In this document: one piece after another, positions 7,771 to 16,864 of the stretch
How the letters are laid out: every line of letters starts with the position of its first letter
Position numbering within the stretch: position 1 is the first letter of the stretch
NCBI GenBank assembly: GCA_023954135.1
Contig: JAMLIN010000035.1
Span: 1-45,894, forward strand
Origin: Burkholderiaceae bacterium
Lineage (GTDB): Bacteria; Pseudomonadota; Gammaproteobacteria; Burkholderiales; Burkholderiaceae_E
DNA: 45,894 nucleotides
Direction: 5' to 3'
Made by a program: the position numbers and the translations under genes
Notes under the pieces: generated by a model
What the model was told of the DNA's origin: nothing
Seen by the model: the letters and a program-made list of their open reading frames with translations, nothing else
Database searches by the model: none

Positions 7771-8685
7771 ATGAAAACGAAAGAGGATCTGCGGCTCAGC
7801 CTGGGGCCGGTGCTGTTCTTCTGGCCGAAGGAAACCCTGATCGACTTTTATGCGCGCATGGTCGAGCTGCCGCTCGACGTGATCTACGTAGGCGAGACCG
7901 TCTGCTCGAAGCGGCGCTCGATGTCGCGCCGGGACTGGATCGGGCTCGCGCGAGATCTCGCCGGCGCGGGCAGCGCGGAGGTGGTGCTCTCGGGCATGGC
8001 GCTGATCGAGGCAGCTTCCGAATTGTCGAACCTCAAGCGCCTGTGCGAGAACGGCGAGTTCACCGTCGAGGCCAACGACATGGCGGCGGTGCGCTTCCTG
8101 GCCGCGCAGCGGGTGCCCTTCGTGGCCGGGCCCGCGTTGAATCTCTACAGCGGCGCGAGCCTGGCGGAGATGCTCGACTGCGGGATGAAGCGATGGGTGC
8201 CGCCGGTCGAATGCCCCGGCACCATCATCGCGGGCGCGCTGGCCGAGCTGGATGCGATGAAGCTCGGACGGCCCGAGGTCGAGCTGTTCGCCCATGGTTA
8301 CCTGCCGCTGGCGTACTCGGCGCGCTGCTTCACCGCGCGCCTGGCGAACCGGCCCAAGGACGATTGCGGCTTTCGCTGCATCGAGTATCCGGAAGGGGTG
8401 CCGGTCGATTCGCAGGAGGGCGAGCGCCTGTTCACCCTGAACGGGATCCAGACGATGTCCGGCCGCGCAAGCGACCTGATCGGCGATCTCGACGACATCG
8501 CCGCGAAGGGCGTCGACATCCTGCGGATCAGCCCGGGCCCGGATGCGGCCGCCGTGGTCGAGGCCTTCGACCGGGTGCGGCAGGGCGGGGCGCCGCCGCC
8601 GGTCGAGAAAGCCTGCAACGGCTACTGGCATGGCCGGCCGGGCATGTCCCGAGTGGCGAGCGGAGGTGCCGATGCTCCGGCCTGA
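7771..8685 (+). CDS. ubiV: UbiV, oxygen-independent ubiquinone hydroxylation protein
   Basis: A 304-residue U32-family partner of UbiU. The family blocks SLGPVLFFWPKETL, YVGETVCSKRR, LPLAYSARCFTAR and LNGIQTMSG are all present. Cysteines in VCSKRR, ARCFTARL, DDCGFRC and the region after it provide the 4Fe-4S ligands. The ATG at 7771, two bases after the ubiU stop, is preferred; an ATG at 7759 overlapping ubiU by ten bases is also in frame. It overlaps ubiT by 14 bp, so the three genes form one tight operon. Confidence 0.94.
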   Translation: MKTKEDLRLSLGPVLFFWPKETLIDFYARMVELPLDVIYVGETVCSKRRSMSRRDWIGLARDLAGAGSAEVVLSGMALIEAASELSNLKRLCENGEFTVEANDMAAVRFLAAQRVPFVAGPALNLYSGASLAEMLDCGMKRWVPPVECPGTIIAGALAELDAMKLGRPEVELFAHGYLPLAYSARCFTARLANRPKDDCGFRCIEYPEGVPVDSQEGERLFTLNGIQTMSGRASDLIGDLDDIAAKGVDILRISPGPDAAAVVEAFDRVRQGGAPPPVEKACNGYWHGRPGMSRVASGGADAPA

Positions 8686-9145
8686 GCCCGTCGTGCTCGG
8701 CGCCCTCGATCGCCTGTTGCCGCGCGTCGCCCGCCTGCCGCGCCCGCTGCAGGCGGTGGTGCTGCGGCCGGTGCTGCAGTCCGTCCTGGCGGCGCCGATC
8801 CGGGCAGGGCGCTTCGACTTCCTCGGCGGCCGGCGGATCCGGATCGAGATCACTGACCTCGGCATCGGCTGGAACCTGCGCGTCCAGGCCGGCCGGCTGG
8901 AGCTCGATGCGCGCGAGACGGCGGACGTGCGGGTCGCCGCCGCCTGGCGCGACCTGCTGATGCTGGCGAGCCGGCACGAGGATCCGGATGCGCTCTTCTT
9001 CCGGCGACGCCTCTCGATAGACGGGGACACCGAGCTCGGGCTCGCGGTCAAGAACCTGATCGACGGGCTCGATGCGCAGGAGCTGCCGGCGCCGGTGTGG
9101 TCGGCGCTGCGCCGGCTCGGCGAGGAGGCGGCGCGTCAGTCCTGA
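8672..9145 (+). CDS. ubiT: UbiT, SCP2-domain accessory lipid carrier for anaerobic ubiquinone synthesis
   Basis: A 157-residue SCP2 sterol-binding-domain protein, homologous to E. coli UbiT (YhbT). The domain covers most of the chain: FDFLGGRRIRIEITDLG, then ADVRVAAAWRDLLMLASR and the family block DPDALFFRRRLSIDGDTELG. It is thought to bind quinone intermediates for UbiUV. The start ATG at 8672 has GGAGG at 8662-8666 and overlaps the ubiV end, so translation is probably coupled. The stop is followed by an unrelated toxin-antitoxin pair. Confidence 0.92.
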   Translation: MLRPEPVVLGALDRLLPRVARLPRPLQAVVLRPVLQSVLAAPIRAGRFDFLGGRRIRIEITDLGIGWNLRVQAGRLELDARETADVRVAAAWRDLLMLASRHEDPDALFFRRRLSIDGDTELGLAVKNLIDGLDAQELPAPVWSALRRLGEEAARQS

Positions 9146-9176
9146 ACGGCTTGCGAAACATGGGATTTCCCTTTAT

Positions 9177-9195
9177 TGTAGTAAATATAACTACA
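9177..9195 (+). promoter_or_regulatory. Palindromic operator at the phd/vapC promoter
   Basis: A perfect 6-bp inverted repeat TGTAGT-(7)-ACTACA around an AT-rich centre (AAATATA), 14 bp before the antitoxin start. It stands out in GC-rich DNA and also holds the likely -10 region. Phd-type antitoxins autoregulate through such palindromes. Confidence 0.55.
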
Positions 9196-9208
9196 TTTGG
9201 GTGTCGCC

Positions 9209-9454
9209 ATGGAGGAAGCCGTTTCAGCCGCTGAGGCCAACCGCAAGTTCTCCCTCATCCTTCGCGGCGTGCGCGAGGGGCATAGCTATGTCGTGACCAG
9301 TCACGGGCGGCCGGTGGCCAGGATCGTTCCCGCCGACCGGCGCGAGAGCATCGTAGCCGGCGCGCGCACCGCATTGCTCTCGCGCCTCGAACGCCAGCCC
9401 GTCCTGAACGCCGGGCGCTGGACGCGCGACGAGCTCTACGAGGATGAGCGGTGA
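9209..9454 (+). CDS. Phd/YefM-type antitoxin
   Basis: An 81-residue protein beginning MEEAVSAAEANRKFS, with the Phd/YefM pattern: an N-terminal AAEANRKF segment, GHSYVVTSHGRPVARIVP as the DNA-binding and dimer fold, and an acidic tail (TRDELYEDER) that would bind the toxin. It would inhibit the PIN-domain toxin encoded next and repress the operon. The ATG at 9209 fits family N-termini; an in-frame TTG at 9197 would add four residues. The stop overlaps the toxin start (GTGA). Confidence 0.88.
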   Translation: MEEAVSAAEANRKFSLILRGVREGHSYVVTSHGRPVARIVPADRRESIVAGARTALLSRLERQPVLNAGRWTRDELYEDER

Positions 9455-9906
9455 AGGTCGCGCTCGACACGAACGTCCTCGCCTATGCGGAGGGCGTGAA
9501 CGACATCGGGAAGCGCGACATCGCCTTGTCGCTGGTGCGGCGCCTGCCGCCGGATGCCGCCGTCGTTCCGGTCCAGGTGCTCGGCGAGCTGTTCAATGTC
9601 CTCGTGCGCAAGGCGGGGCGATCGCGGGCCGAGGCCAGGAATGCCCTGCTGGGCTGGCGAGACGGCTTTGCGGCTGTCGACACTACCCCGGAGGCCATGT
9701 TGATCGCCGCCGATCTTGCGACGGATCATCGCTTCAGCATATGGGACGCGGTCGTTCTATCGGTCGCTTCGCAGGCAGGATGCCGCTTGCTGCTGTCCGA
9801 GGACTTGCAGGACGGCTTCACGTGGGGCGGGGTGACGGTCGCCAATCCCTTCGCATCTCCCCGTCATGCGCTGCTGGAGTCGCTTCTGAAAGGGGACGCC
9901 GAATAG
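9451..9906 (+). CDS. vapC: PIN-domain toxin (VapC-type ribonuclease)
   Basis: A 151-residue PIN domain. The acidic metal-binding residues are visible: Asp in ALDTNVLAY near the start, Glu in VLGELFNVL, Asp in FSIWDAVVLS and Asp in LLSEDLQDG. VapC toxins cleave RNA, often tRNA. The start is GTG at 9451, overlapping the antitoxin stop by 4 bases. The pair lies between ubiT and aroC and looks like a small insertion into the housekeeping cluster. Confidence 0.92.
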   Translation: MKVALDTNVLAYAEGVNDIGKRDIALSLVRRLPPDAAVVPVQVLGELFNVLVRKAGRSRAEARNALLGWRDGFAAVDTTPEAMLIAADLATDHRFSIWDAVVLSVASQAGCRLLLSEDLQDGFTWGGVTVANPFASPRHALLESLLKGDAE

Positions 9907-9999
9907 ACGAGCGGCGATAGGCGGTAACTCGGCTGTCATGGACAGGGCCGTCCTTTCCGCCACCGATTAGAATCGAACTCTTTGGCGTGGACGGCGGCG

Positions 10000-11109
10000 A
10001 TGGCGGGCAACACCTTCGGGCAACTCTATTGCGTGACCACCTTCGGTGAGTCGCACGGGCCCGCGATCGGTTGCGTCGTCGACGGCTGCCCCCCGGGCCT
10101 GCCGCTGTCGGAGGCCGACATCCAACCGGACCTCGATCGCCGTCGCCCCGGCACCTCGCGTCACGTCACCCAGCGCCAGGAACCCGACCAGGTCGAGATC
10201 CTCTCGGGTGTCTTCGAGGGCCACACCACCGGCACGCCGATCGCCCTGCTGATCCGCAACCAGGACGCCCGCAGCAAGGACTACGGCAACATCGCCCTTA
10301 CCTTCCGCCCCGGGCACGCCGACTACACCTACCTGCACAAGTACGGCCGGCGCGACCATCGCGGCGGCGGGCGCAGCTCGGCCCGGCTCACCGCACCGGC
10401 GGTGGCGGCGGCCGCGATCGCCCGCAAGTGGCTCGGCCTGCATCATGGCATCGCGATCCGGGGCTGGATGTCGCAGCTGGGCGATATCCGGATTCCCTTC
10501 GAGGATGCCGCCGAGATCCATCGCAATGCCTTCTTCGCGCCCAACGCGGGCATCGTGCCGCAACTCGAGGCGGCCATGGACGAGTTGCGCCGCGCCGGCG
10601 ATTCGATCGGCGCCCGCATCGAGGTCGAGGCGACCGGCGTGCCGCCGGGGCTGGGCGAGCCCCTCTACGACAAGCTCGATGCCGACATCGCCTACGCGAT
10701 GATGGGCATCAACGCGGTCAAGGGGGTGGAGATCGGCGCCGGCTTCGGCTGCATCACCGAGCGCGGCAGCATGCACGGCGACGAGCTCACGCCGCAGGGC
10801 TTCGTGGGCAACCGCGCCGGCGGCGTGCTCGGCGGCATCTCGACCGGCCAGCCGATCCGGGTGTCGCTTGCGATCAAGCCCACCTCCAGCATCCGCAGTC
10901 CGCGCCGCTCGGTCGACCTCGCGGGCGAGCCCTCCGTGGTCCAGACCCTCGGCCGTCATGACCCTTGCGTCGGCATTCGCGCCGCGCCGATCGCCGAGGC
11001 GATGCTCGCGCTGGTGCTGATGGACCACGCCTTGCGGCACCGCGCCCAGAATGCCGATGTGGTGGTGCCGGCGCGGCCGATCCCGGGGGCGGCGCCCGAT
11101 CACGCCTGA
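10000..11109 (+). CDS. aroC: Chorismate synthase
   Basis: A 369-residue enzyme that converts 5-enolpyruvylshikimate-3-phosphate to chorismate using reduced FMN, the last step of the shikimate pathway. Family signatures are [18 protein letters not shown] near the N-terminus, [10 protein letters not shown]-like ([15 protein letters not shown]), [12 protein letters not shown] and the C-terminal [17 protein letters not shown]. The ATG at 10000 gives MAGNTFGQL, matching known N-termini; an upstream in-frame TTG at 9982 is less likely. The MFS gene starts 4 bp after the stop. Confidence 0.97.
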   Translation: MAGNTFGQLYCVTTFGESHGPAIGCVVDGCPPGLPLSEADIQPDLDRRRPGTSRHVTQRQEPDQVEILSGVFEGHTTGTPIALLIRNQDARSKDYGNIALTFRPGHADYTYLHKYGRRDHRGGGRSSARLTAPAVAAAAIARKWLGLHHGIAIRGWMSQLGDIRIPFEDAAEIHRNAFFAPNAGIVPQLEAAMDELRRAGDSIGARIEVEATGVPPGLGEPLYDKLDADIAYAMMGINAVKGVEIGAGFGCITERGSMHGDELTPQGFVGNRAGGVLGGISTGQPIRVSLAIKPTSSIRSPRRSVDLAGEPSVVQTLGRHDPCVGIRAAPIAEAMLALVLMDHALRHRAQNADVVVPARPIPGAAPDHA

Positions 11110-11113
11110 GCCC

Positions 11114-12310
11114 ATGCCGCATCCGCTCGCCGCGGCGGCCCGCGCCGAGCGGCAGCTGCGGGCCCTGTACTTCTGCTACTTCGGCTACGTCGGCACCCTG
11201 TCGCCATACCTGAGCCTGTACTTCGAGGCGGGCGGCTATTCGGTGGCGCAGATCGGCCTGCTGCTGGCCGTGCCCCAGGCGCTGCGCATCTTCGCTCCGC
11301 CGGTCTGGGGCCTGCTCGCCGATCGCGGCGGGCGGGCAGGGCGGCTGCTGGTGACCGGTGCGCTCCTCACCACCCTGTTCGTGGCGCTGCTGCCCTGGGC
11401 CACCGCGCAGGGGCAGGCGACGACGCTGGCGCTGCTCGCGCTGCTCTTCTTCGCGAGCGCCGGGATCGGTCCGATCGCGGAATCGAGCGCGCTGGCGCTG
11501 GCCGGCGGCGATGCGGGCCGCTACGGCGCGATGCGCCTGTGGGGCTCGGTCGGCTTCGTCGTCACGGTGGTCCTGGTCGGGCCCGCGCTCGACCTGACCG
11601 GGGTGCGGGCGCTGCCCTGGTTCCTCGCCGCGATCGCCGCCGGCATCGCCCTGGTGGGCCTGCGCCTCGCAACGCCCGCCGGGCCACCGCGCACCGTCCC
11701 GGCGGTGCGCCTGCGGGCCCGACTGCGCGAGCGGCCGGTCGCCGCCTTCTTCGCCGCCAATTTCCTGATGCTCTTCGCCCATGCGGCGCTCTACGTGCTG
11801 TTCTCGCTCTACCTGCAGCGCCACGGCTACTCCCGGAGCGCGATCGGGCTCTTCTGGGCGGTGAGCGTGATCGCCGAGATCGCGCTGTTCCGCTGGCAGG
11901 CGGTGCTGTTCGACCGCTTCTCGGCGGCGGGGCTCTTCGCCTTCTCGATCGGGGTGGCGGCGCTGCGCTTCGCGATCGTCGGCGTCTCGTCGGGCGGGCT
12001 CGTATTGCTGCTGCTGACGCAGTTGCTGCACGCGATCACCTTCGGGCTTCACCACAGCGCGTCGATGGCCCTGCTGCATCGCTGGTTCGAGCCGGCCCAG
12101 CAGGCGCGGGCGCAGGCCCTGTTCGTCACGATCGGCTACGGCTGCGGCGGCACGCTCGGCGGTCTTGCGATGAGCTCGGTATGGGAGAATGTTTCCCCGG
12201 AGGCGGCGTTCACGGGCGCGAGCCTTGCTGCGGCCGCCGGCTGCCTGATCGCGCTGGCCTGCCGCGGCCCCGCCGGCAGGCCTGACGAAGCGGAGGAAAC
12301 CCGTCGATGA
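11114..12310 (+). CDS. MFS transporter of the HcaT/LacY-like group
   Basis: A 398-residue integral membrane protein with about 12 hydrophobic segments. The start (ALYFCYFGYVGTLSPYLSLYFEAGGYS) and the following GLLLAVPQALRIFAPPVWGLLADR block match the MFS_1-like family that includes the 3-phenylpropionate transporter HcaT. The substrate is unknown. It lies 4 bp after aroC and its stop overlaps the M48 protease start (ATGA), so the three genes may be co-transcribed. Confidence 0.85.
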   Translation: MPHPLAAAARAERQLRALYFCYFGYVGTLSPYLSLYFEAGGYSVAQIGLLLAVPQALRIFAPPVWGLLADRGGRAGRLLVTGALLTTLFVALLPWATAQGQATTLALLALLFFASAGIGPIAESSALALAGGDAGRYGAMRLWGSVGFVVTVVLVGPALDLTGVRALPWFLAAIAAGIALVGLRLATPAGPPRTVPAVRLRARLRERPVAAFFAANFLMLFAHAALYVLFSLYLQRHGYSRSAIGLFWAVSVIAEIALFRWQAVLFDRFSAAGLFAFSIGVAALRFAIVGVSSGGLVLLLLTQLLHAITFGLHHSASMALLHRWFEPAQQARAQALFVTIGYGCGGTLGGLAMSSVWENVSPEAAFTGASLAAAAGCLIALACRGPAGRPDEAEETRR

Positions 12311-13158
12311 TGCTCTCGACCAAGCAATCCCCGGCCGGACTCGGTCGCGCCGCCAGGGTCGCCGCGCTGGCCCTGGTCGCCGCGCTCGGCGTTGCCTGCA
12401 CCTCGGTCCAGACCACCCGCGGCGGTGTCGTCGGCGTCGAGCGGACCCAGCGGATGTCGACCCTCGTGTCGGAAGCCGATCTGCGCGAGGGCGCGGTCAA
12501 GGCCTATGCGCAGGTGGTCGGCGAAGCGAAGCAGAAGGGCCAGCTCAACGTCCCCGCCGCCCAGCAGCGGCGGGTCGACGAAATCTCCCGCCGGCTGATC
12601 GCGGTCACCCCGGTCTTCCGGCCCGATGCGAAGAGCTGGAAGTGGGAGGTCACCGTCATCAAGTCCGACGAGGTCAACGCCTGGTGCATGCCGGGCGGCA
12701 AGATCGCTGTCTACACCGGACTCATCGACAAGCTGCAGGCGACCGATGCCGAGCTCGCCGCCGTCATCGGCCACGAGATCGCCCATGCCCTGCGCGAGCA
12801 TTCCCGCGAGCGGGCCTCCGAGCAGGTCACCTCGGGTCTGCTGCTGCAGGGCGCGGTGCTGCTCGCCGGGGGCGGGCAGGCCACGCTCGACATGGCGCAG
12901 CTCGCCTACCAGGTCACGGTGGGGCTGCCGCACAGCCGGCTGCACGAGACCGAGGCCGACCGCATCGGGGTCGAGCTCGCGGCGCGCGCCGGCTACGATC
13001 CGCGCGGGGCGGTCAGCGTCTGGCAGAAGATGGCGAAGCTCGGCGGCGCGGGCCAGCCCGAGTTCCTCAGCACCCACCCGTCCGCCTCGACCCGGATCCA
13101 GGATCTCGAGGTCTATGCCCGTCGGGTCGAGCCCCTGTACAAGGGGGCGGCTCGCTAG
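12307..13158 (+). CDS. M48-family zinc metalloprotease, probable lipoprotein
   Basis: A 283-residue protein with an N-terminal hydrophobic signal segment ending LGVACTS (Cys near residue 34), a weak lipobox suggesting membrane anchoring in the periplasm. The zinc site is HEIAH in VIGHEIAHALREHS, with the third ligand Glu in HETEADRIG downstream. This fits the LoiP/YcaL-like M48B group involved in outer-membrane protein quality control. The start overlaps the stop of the MFS gene by 4 bases. Confidence 0.9.
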   Translation: MMLSTKQSPAGLGRAARVAALALVAALGVACTSVQTTRGGVVGVERTQRMSTLVSEADLREGAVKAYAQVVGEAKQKGQLNVPAAQQRRVDEISRRLIAVTPVFRPDAKSWKWEVTVIKSDEVNAWCMPGGKIAVYTGLIDKLQATDAELAAVIGHEIAHALREHSRERASEQVTSGLLLQGAVLLAGGGQATLDMAQLAYQVTVGLPHSRLHETEADRIGVELAARAGYDPRGAVSVWQKMAKLGGAGQPEFLSTHPSASTRIQDLEVYARRVEPLYKGAAR

Positions 13159-13214
13159 AGCGGGGCAGGGCGCTTGCCGCGATGCGGATGGCGATGGGTC
13201 GCGTGGCATAATAC

Positions 13215-13310
13215 GAGTTGCCATCGATGGCGAGCGCCGCGACGAAGCGGCAGCTCTCCCTGACCAGGATGCCGGCCGATGGCCGGCATTTTGTCGATGG
13301 TCGGCAACTC
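13215..13310 (+). promoter_or_regulatory. leuC leader with terminator-like hairpin and long-range pairing
   Basis: A perfect 9-bp hairpin ATGCCGGCC-GAT-GGCCGGCAT at 13269-13289 runs into TTTT (13289-13292), a terminator-like structure 35 bp before leuC. It is enclosed by GAGTTGCC (13215-13222) and its exact complement GGCAACTC (13303-13310), extended by ATCGA/TCGAT. CATAAT at 13207-13212 could be the -10. The arrangement resembles an attenuator, but no leucine-rich leader peptide is obvious. Confidence 0.5.
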
Positions 13311-13326
13311 CACTCACAGGCCATCC

Positions 13327-14730
13327 ATGTCGCTGACGCCCCGCACGCTCTACGACAAGCTCTGGGACGAGCATGTCGTACACCAGGAAGCCGACGGTAC
13401 CGCGCTGATCTACATCGACCGGCACCTGCTGCACGAAGTGACCAGCCCGCAGGCCTTCGAGGGTCTGCGCCTGGCCGGGCGCGCGCCGTGGCGCATATCG
13501 GCGAACATCGCCGTGGTCGACCATAACGTACCGACCACCGATCGCTCGGCCGGCATCGCCGACCCGATCGCGCGCCTGCAGGTCGAGACGCTCGACCACA
13601 ACGCCCGCGAGCATGGGCTGGCGTACTTCGACATCGCCGACCAGCGCCAGGGCATCGTCCACGTCATCGGCCCGGAGCAGGGCGCGACCCTGCCGGGCAT
13701 GACCGTGGTCTGCGGCGACTCGCACACCAGCACCCATGGCGCCTTTGCCTGCCTCGCCTTCGGGATCGGCACGTCCGAGGTCGAGCACGTGCTCGCCACC
13801 CAGACGCTGGTCGCCCGCAAGATGAAGAACATGCTGGTGCGCGTCGAAGGGCGGCTCGGCCGGGGCGTCACCGCCAAGGACATCGCGCTCGCCGTCATCG
13901 GGCGCATCGGCACCGCCGGCGGCACCGGCTACGCGATCGAGTTCGCCGGCAGCGCGATCCGCGCGCTCTCGATGGAAGGTCGCATGACCCTCTGCAACAT
14001 GGCGATCGAAGCCGGCGCCCGCTCCGGGATGGTCGCCGCCGACCAGACCACCATCGACTACCTGCGCGGCCGGCCGCTGGCGCCCGCGGGGGCCGACTGG
14101 GATCGGGCGGTCGCCTACTGGGACACCCTGCATTCGGACGAAGGGGCGCATTTCGATGCGGTCGTCGACATCGACGCCGGCTCGATCGTGCCGCACGTCA
14201 CCTGGGGCACGTCGCCCGAGATGGTCGTGCCGGTCGACGGCCGCGTCCCCGATCCCGACCGCGAGCGCGACCCGGTGCGCCGGGAGGGCATCGAGCGGGC
14301 CCTGACCTACATGGGCCTCGAGCCCAACACCGCGATCACCGACATCCGGATCGACAAGGTGTTCATCGGCTCGTGCACCAACTCCCGCATCGAGGATCTT
14401 CGCCAGGCGGCCGCGGTGGTGCGCGGCCGGCGCAAGGCCGACAACGTGAAGCTGGCGATGGTCGTGCCGGGCTCCGGCCTGGTCAAGCGCCAGGCCGAGG
14501 CCGAGGGGCTCGACAGGATCTTCGTCGCCGCCGGCTTCGAATGGCGCGAACCCGGCTGCTCGATGTGCCTGGCCATGAACGCCGACCGGCTCGAGCCGGG
14601 CGAGCGCTGCGCCTCCACATCGAACCGGAATTTCGAAGGGCGCCAGGGGGCGGGAGGCCGCACCCACCTGGTCAGCCCGGCCATGGCCGCGGCCGCCGGC
14701 ATCGCCGGTCGCTTCGTCGACATTCGCTGA
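13327..14730 (+). CDS. leuC: 3-isopropylmalate dehydratase large subunit
   Basis: A 467-residue aconitase-family subunit that, with LeuD, isomerises 2-isopropylmalate to 3-isopropylmalate in leucine biosynthesis. The three cysteine ligand regions of the 4Fe-4S cluster are visible: [11 protein letters not shown] and the [11 protein letters not shown] pair, with [11 protein letters not shown] as the substrate-loop motif. The ATG at 13327 gives [18 protein letters not shown], the standard N-terminus. It begins the leuC-ecn-leuD-leuB-asd run. Confidence 0.97.
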   Translation: MSLTPRTLYDKLWDEHVVHQEADGTALIYIDRHLLHEVTSPQAFEGLRLAGRAPWRISANIAVVDHNVPTTDRSAGIADPIARLQVETLDHNAREHGLAYFDIADQRQGIVHVIGPEQGATLPGMTVVCGDSHTSTHGAFACLAFGIGTSEVEHVLATQTLVARKMKNMLVRVEGRLGRGVTAKDIALAVIGRIGTAGGTGYAIEFAGSAIRALSMEGRMTLCNMAIEAGARSGMVAADQTTIDYLRGRPLAPAGADWDRAVAYWDTLHSDEGAHFDAVVDIDAGSIVPHVTWGTSPEMVVPVDGRVPDPDRERDPVRREGIERALTYMGLEPNTAITDIRIDKVFIGSCTNSRIEDLRQAAAVVRGRRKADNVKLAMVVPGSGLVKRQAEAEGLDRIFVAAGFEWREPGCSMCLAMNADRLEPGERCASTSNRNFEGRQGAGGRTHLVSPAMAAAAGIAGRFVDIR

Positions 14731-14754
14731 TTCCTGGGCAAACGGGTTTCGATC

Positions 14755-14883
14755 ATGAAGAAAATCGTCAACGGACTGCTGCTGATCGCATTCGCTGCCG
14801 GGCTCGCCGCCTGCAACACCGTCGAGGGTGTCGGGCGCGACATCGAGCGCGCCGGCGAGAAGATCCAGCGATCGGCGCAATAG
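14755..14883 (+). CDS. Entericidin-like small lipoprotein
   Basis: A 42-residue protein: [20 protein letters not shown] then [18 protein letters not shown]. The signal peptide ends in the lipobox GLAAC (Cys20), and the mature part contains the entericidin pattern CNTVxGxGxDIxxAGxxI. Entericidins are tiny cell-envelope lipoproteins, best known as an antidote/toxin pair in E. coli. The gene sits between leuC and leuD, a placement common in betaproteobacteria. Its function here is unknown. Confidence 0.88.
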   Translation: MKKIVNGLLLIAFAAGLAACNTVEGVGRDIERAGEKIQRSAQ

Positions 14884-14896
14884 GCGGGGCCGATCC

Positions 14897-15550
14897 ATGG
14901 ACAAGCTCACCATCCATCGCGGCATCGTTGCGCCGCTAGATCGGGCCAACGTCGATACCGACGCGATCATCCCGAAGCAGTTCCTCAAGTCGATCAAGCG
15001 ATCGGGCTTCGGGCCGAACCTGTTCGACGAGTGGCGCTACCTCGATGTCGGCGAGCCCGGCATGGACAACAGCAAGCGGCCGCTCAATCCCGACTTCGTG
15101 CTCAACCAGGCGCGCTACAAGGGGGCGTCGATCCTGCTTGCGCGCAAGAACTTCGGCTGCGGCAGCTCCCGCGAGCATGCGCCGTGGGCGCTGCTCGACT
15201 ACGGCTTCCGGATCGTGATCGCGCCTTCGTTCGCCGACATCTTCTACAACAACTGCTTCAAGAACGGCGTGCTGCCGATCGTCCTGTCCGAGTCCGATGT
15301 CGACCGCCTGTTCGGCGAGGTCGCCTCGTTCCCGGGCTTCGAGCTGATCGTCGACCTGCCCGAGCAGGTGGTCCGCACCGAGAACGACTCGCTCTCCTAC
15401 CGCTTCGAGGTCGACGCCCACCGCAAGTACTGCCTCGTCAACGGCCTGGACGACATCGGCCTGTCGCTGCGCCATGCGGACCTGATCCGCGAGTACGAGA
15501 CCCGGCGCCTGCACGACAAGCCCTGGCTCGGCAGGACGCTCGCCGGCTGA
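14897..15550 (+). CDS. leuD: 3-isopropylmalate dehydratase small subunit
   Basis: A 217-residue swivel-domain subunit partnering LeuC. Diagnostic stretches are [18 protein letters not shown] near residue 15, [14 protein letters not shown] near residue 90 and [16 protein letters not shown]. The ATG at 14897 lies 14 bp after the small lipoprotein stop and gives MDKLTIHRG. Length is normal for the family. Confidence 0.97.
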   Translation: MDKLTIHRGIVAPLDRANVDTDAIIPKQFLKSIKRSGFGPNLFDEWRYLDVGEPGMDNSKRPLNPDFVLNQARYKGASILLARKNFGCGSSREHAPWALLDYGFRIVIAPSFADIFYNNCFKNGVLPIVLSESDVDRLFGEVASFPGFELIVDLPEQVVRTENDSLSYRFEVDAHRKYCLVNGLDDIGLSLRHADLIREYETRRLHDKPWLGRTLAG

Positions 15551-15576
15551 CCGTTACGGGTAGGCACAAGGAGACT

Positions 15577-15610
15577 CTCCCGCCGCGGCCGGAGGCCGGG
15601 GCGGGAGTTT
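15577..15610 (+). terminator. Hairpin between leuD and leuB
   Basis: CTCCCGCC (15577-15584) pairs with GGCGGGAG (15600-15607) around a GC-rich inner stem, followed by TTT. The T-run is short, so it may attenuate rather than stop transcription into leuB. Confidence 0.4.
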
Positions 15611-15673
15611 CGCAATGGGATCGGCGCCCGATGGCGTCTCCCGATCGATCATGAACGACAAAGGAAGCCAGGG

Positions 15674-16738
15674 ATGAAGATCGCAGTGCTGCCCGGTGAC
15701 GGCATCGGACCGGAAATCACCGCCCAGGCGGTGCGGGTCCTCGAGGCGCTTGCCGCCGACGGCCTGCCGCTCGAGATGGCCAATGCCCCGGTCGGCGGGG
15801 CCGGCGTGGATGCCGCCGGCGACCCGCTGCCGGCCGAGACCCTGGCGCTGTGCGAGGCCTCGGACGCGATCCTGTTCGGTTCGGTCGGCGGCCCCGCCTA
15901 CGACAGCCTGCCGCGTCCGCAACGCCCGGAGCAGGGCCTGCTGCGGCTGCGCAAGCATTTCGACCTGTTCGCCAATCTGCGCCCGGCGCTGGTCTATCCG
16001 GAACTGGCGCACGCCTCCTCCCTGCGCCCGGAACTGGTCGCCGGGCTGGACATTCTCATCATCCGTGAGCTGACCGGGGACATCTACTTCGGCCAGCCGC
16101 GCGGCATCCGCCAGACCGAATCCGGCGAGCGCGAGGGTTTCGACACCATGCGCTACACCGAGGGCGAGATCCGGCGGATCGCGCGGACCGCCTTCGAGGC
16201 CGCCCGCAAGCGGGATCGCCGCGTGTGCTCGGTCGACAAGGCGAACGTGCTCGAGACCACCCAACTGTGGCGCGATGTCGTCACCGAAACCCACGCCGAC
16301 TACCCGGACATCGCGCTATCGCACATGTACGTGGACAATGCAGCCATGCAGCTGGTGCGCGCGCCCAGGCAGTTCGACGTCATCGTGACCGGCAACATGT
16401 TCGGCGACATCCTCTCGGACGAGGCGTCGATGCTGACCGGTTCGATCGGGATGCTGCCGAGCGCCTCGCTCAATGCGCGCGGTTTCGGGCTCTACGAGCC
16501 GATCCACGGCTCGGCGCCCGACATCGCGGGCCAGGACAAGGCCAATCCGTTGGCGACGATCATCTCGGCGGCGATGCTGCTGCGATATTCGCTCGATCAG
16601 GAGGCTGCCGCCCAGCGCATCGAGCGCGCGGTCTCGAGGGTGCTCGCGAGCGGGCTGCGCACCGCCGACATCGCCGCCGAGGGCGAGGCGACGATCGGCA
16701 CCGTGGCCATGGGCGACGCGGTTCTCGCGGCGCTCTGA
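15674..16738 (+). CDS. leuB: 3-isopropylmalate dehydrogenase
   Basis: A 354-residue NAD-dependent beta-decarboxylating dehydrogenase that oxidises 3-isopropylmalate to 2-oxoisocaproate. Signatures: [15 protein letters not shown] at the N-terminus, the substrate-loop [13 protein letters not shown], and the metal/NAD block [25 protein letters not shown], then [18 protein letters not shown]. An AAGGAAG-like ribosome site precedes the ATG. Confidence 0.97.
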   Translation: MKIAVLPGDGIGPEITAQAVRVLEALAADGLPLEMANAPVGGAGVDAAGDPLPAETLALCEASDAILFGSVGGPAYDSLPRPQRPEQGLLRLRKHFDLFANLRPALVYPELAHASSLRPELVAGLDILIIRELTGDIYFGQPRGIRQTESGEREGFDTMRYTEGEIRRIARTAFEAARKRDRRVCSVDKANVLETTQLWRDVVTETHADYPDIALSHMYVDNAAMQLVRAPRQFDVIVTGNMFGDILSDEASMLTGSIGMLPSASLNARGFGLYEPIHGSAPDIAGQDKANPLATIISAAMLLRYSLDQEAAAQRIERAVSRVLASGLRTADIAAEGEATIGTVAMGDAVLAAL

Positions 16739-16864
16739 GCCGGGCGCGATACCGGCGGGGCAGCGCCCGGGACAGGGCGCGGGAACGAGGAGCGAAGGGG
16801 ACGGGAACGGAAACGGAACAGGGCGGTGCAGGGCACCGCGAGGCCTGGATTCAGGAAGACGGAA

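Noticed and set aside
13218-13526. Possible leader peptide before leuC
   Set aside because: The frame has only scattered Leu codons and runs into leuC in another frame; not a classical leucine leader.
12136-14997. Very long minus-strand open frame (953 codons)
   Set aside because: It is antisense to leuC and the M48 protease, whose products are clear; high GC makes long empty frames on the opposite strand common.
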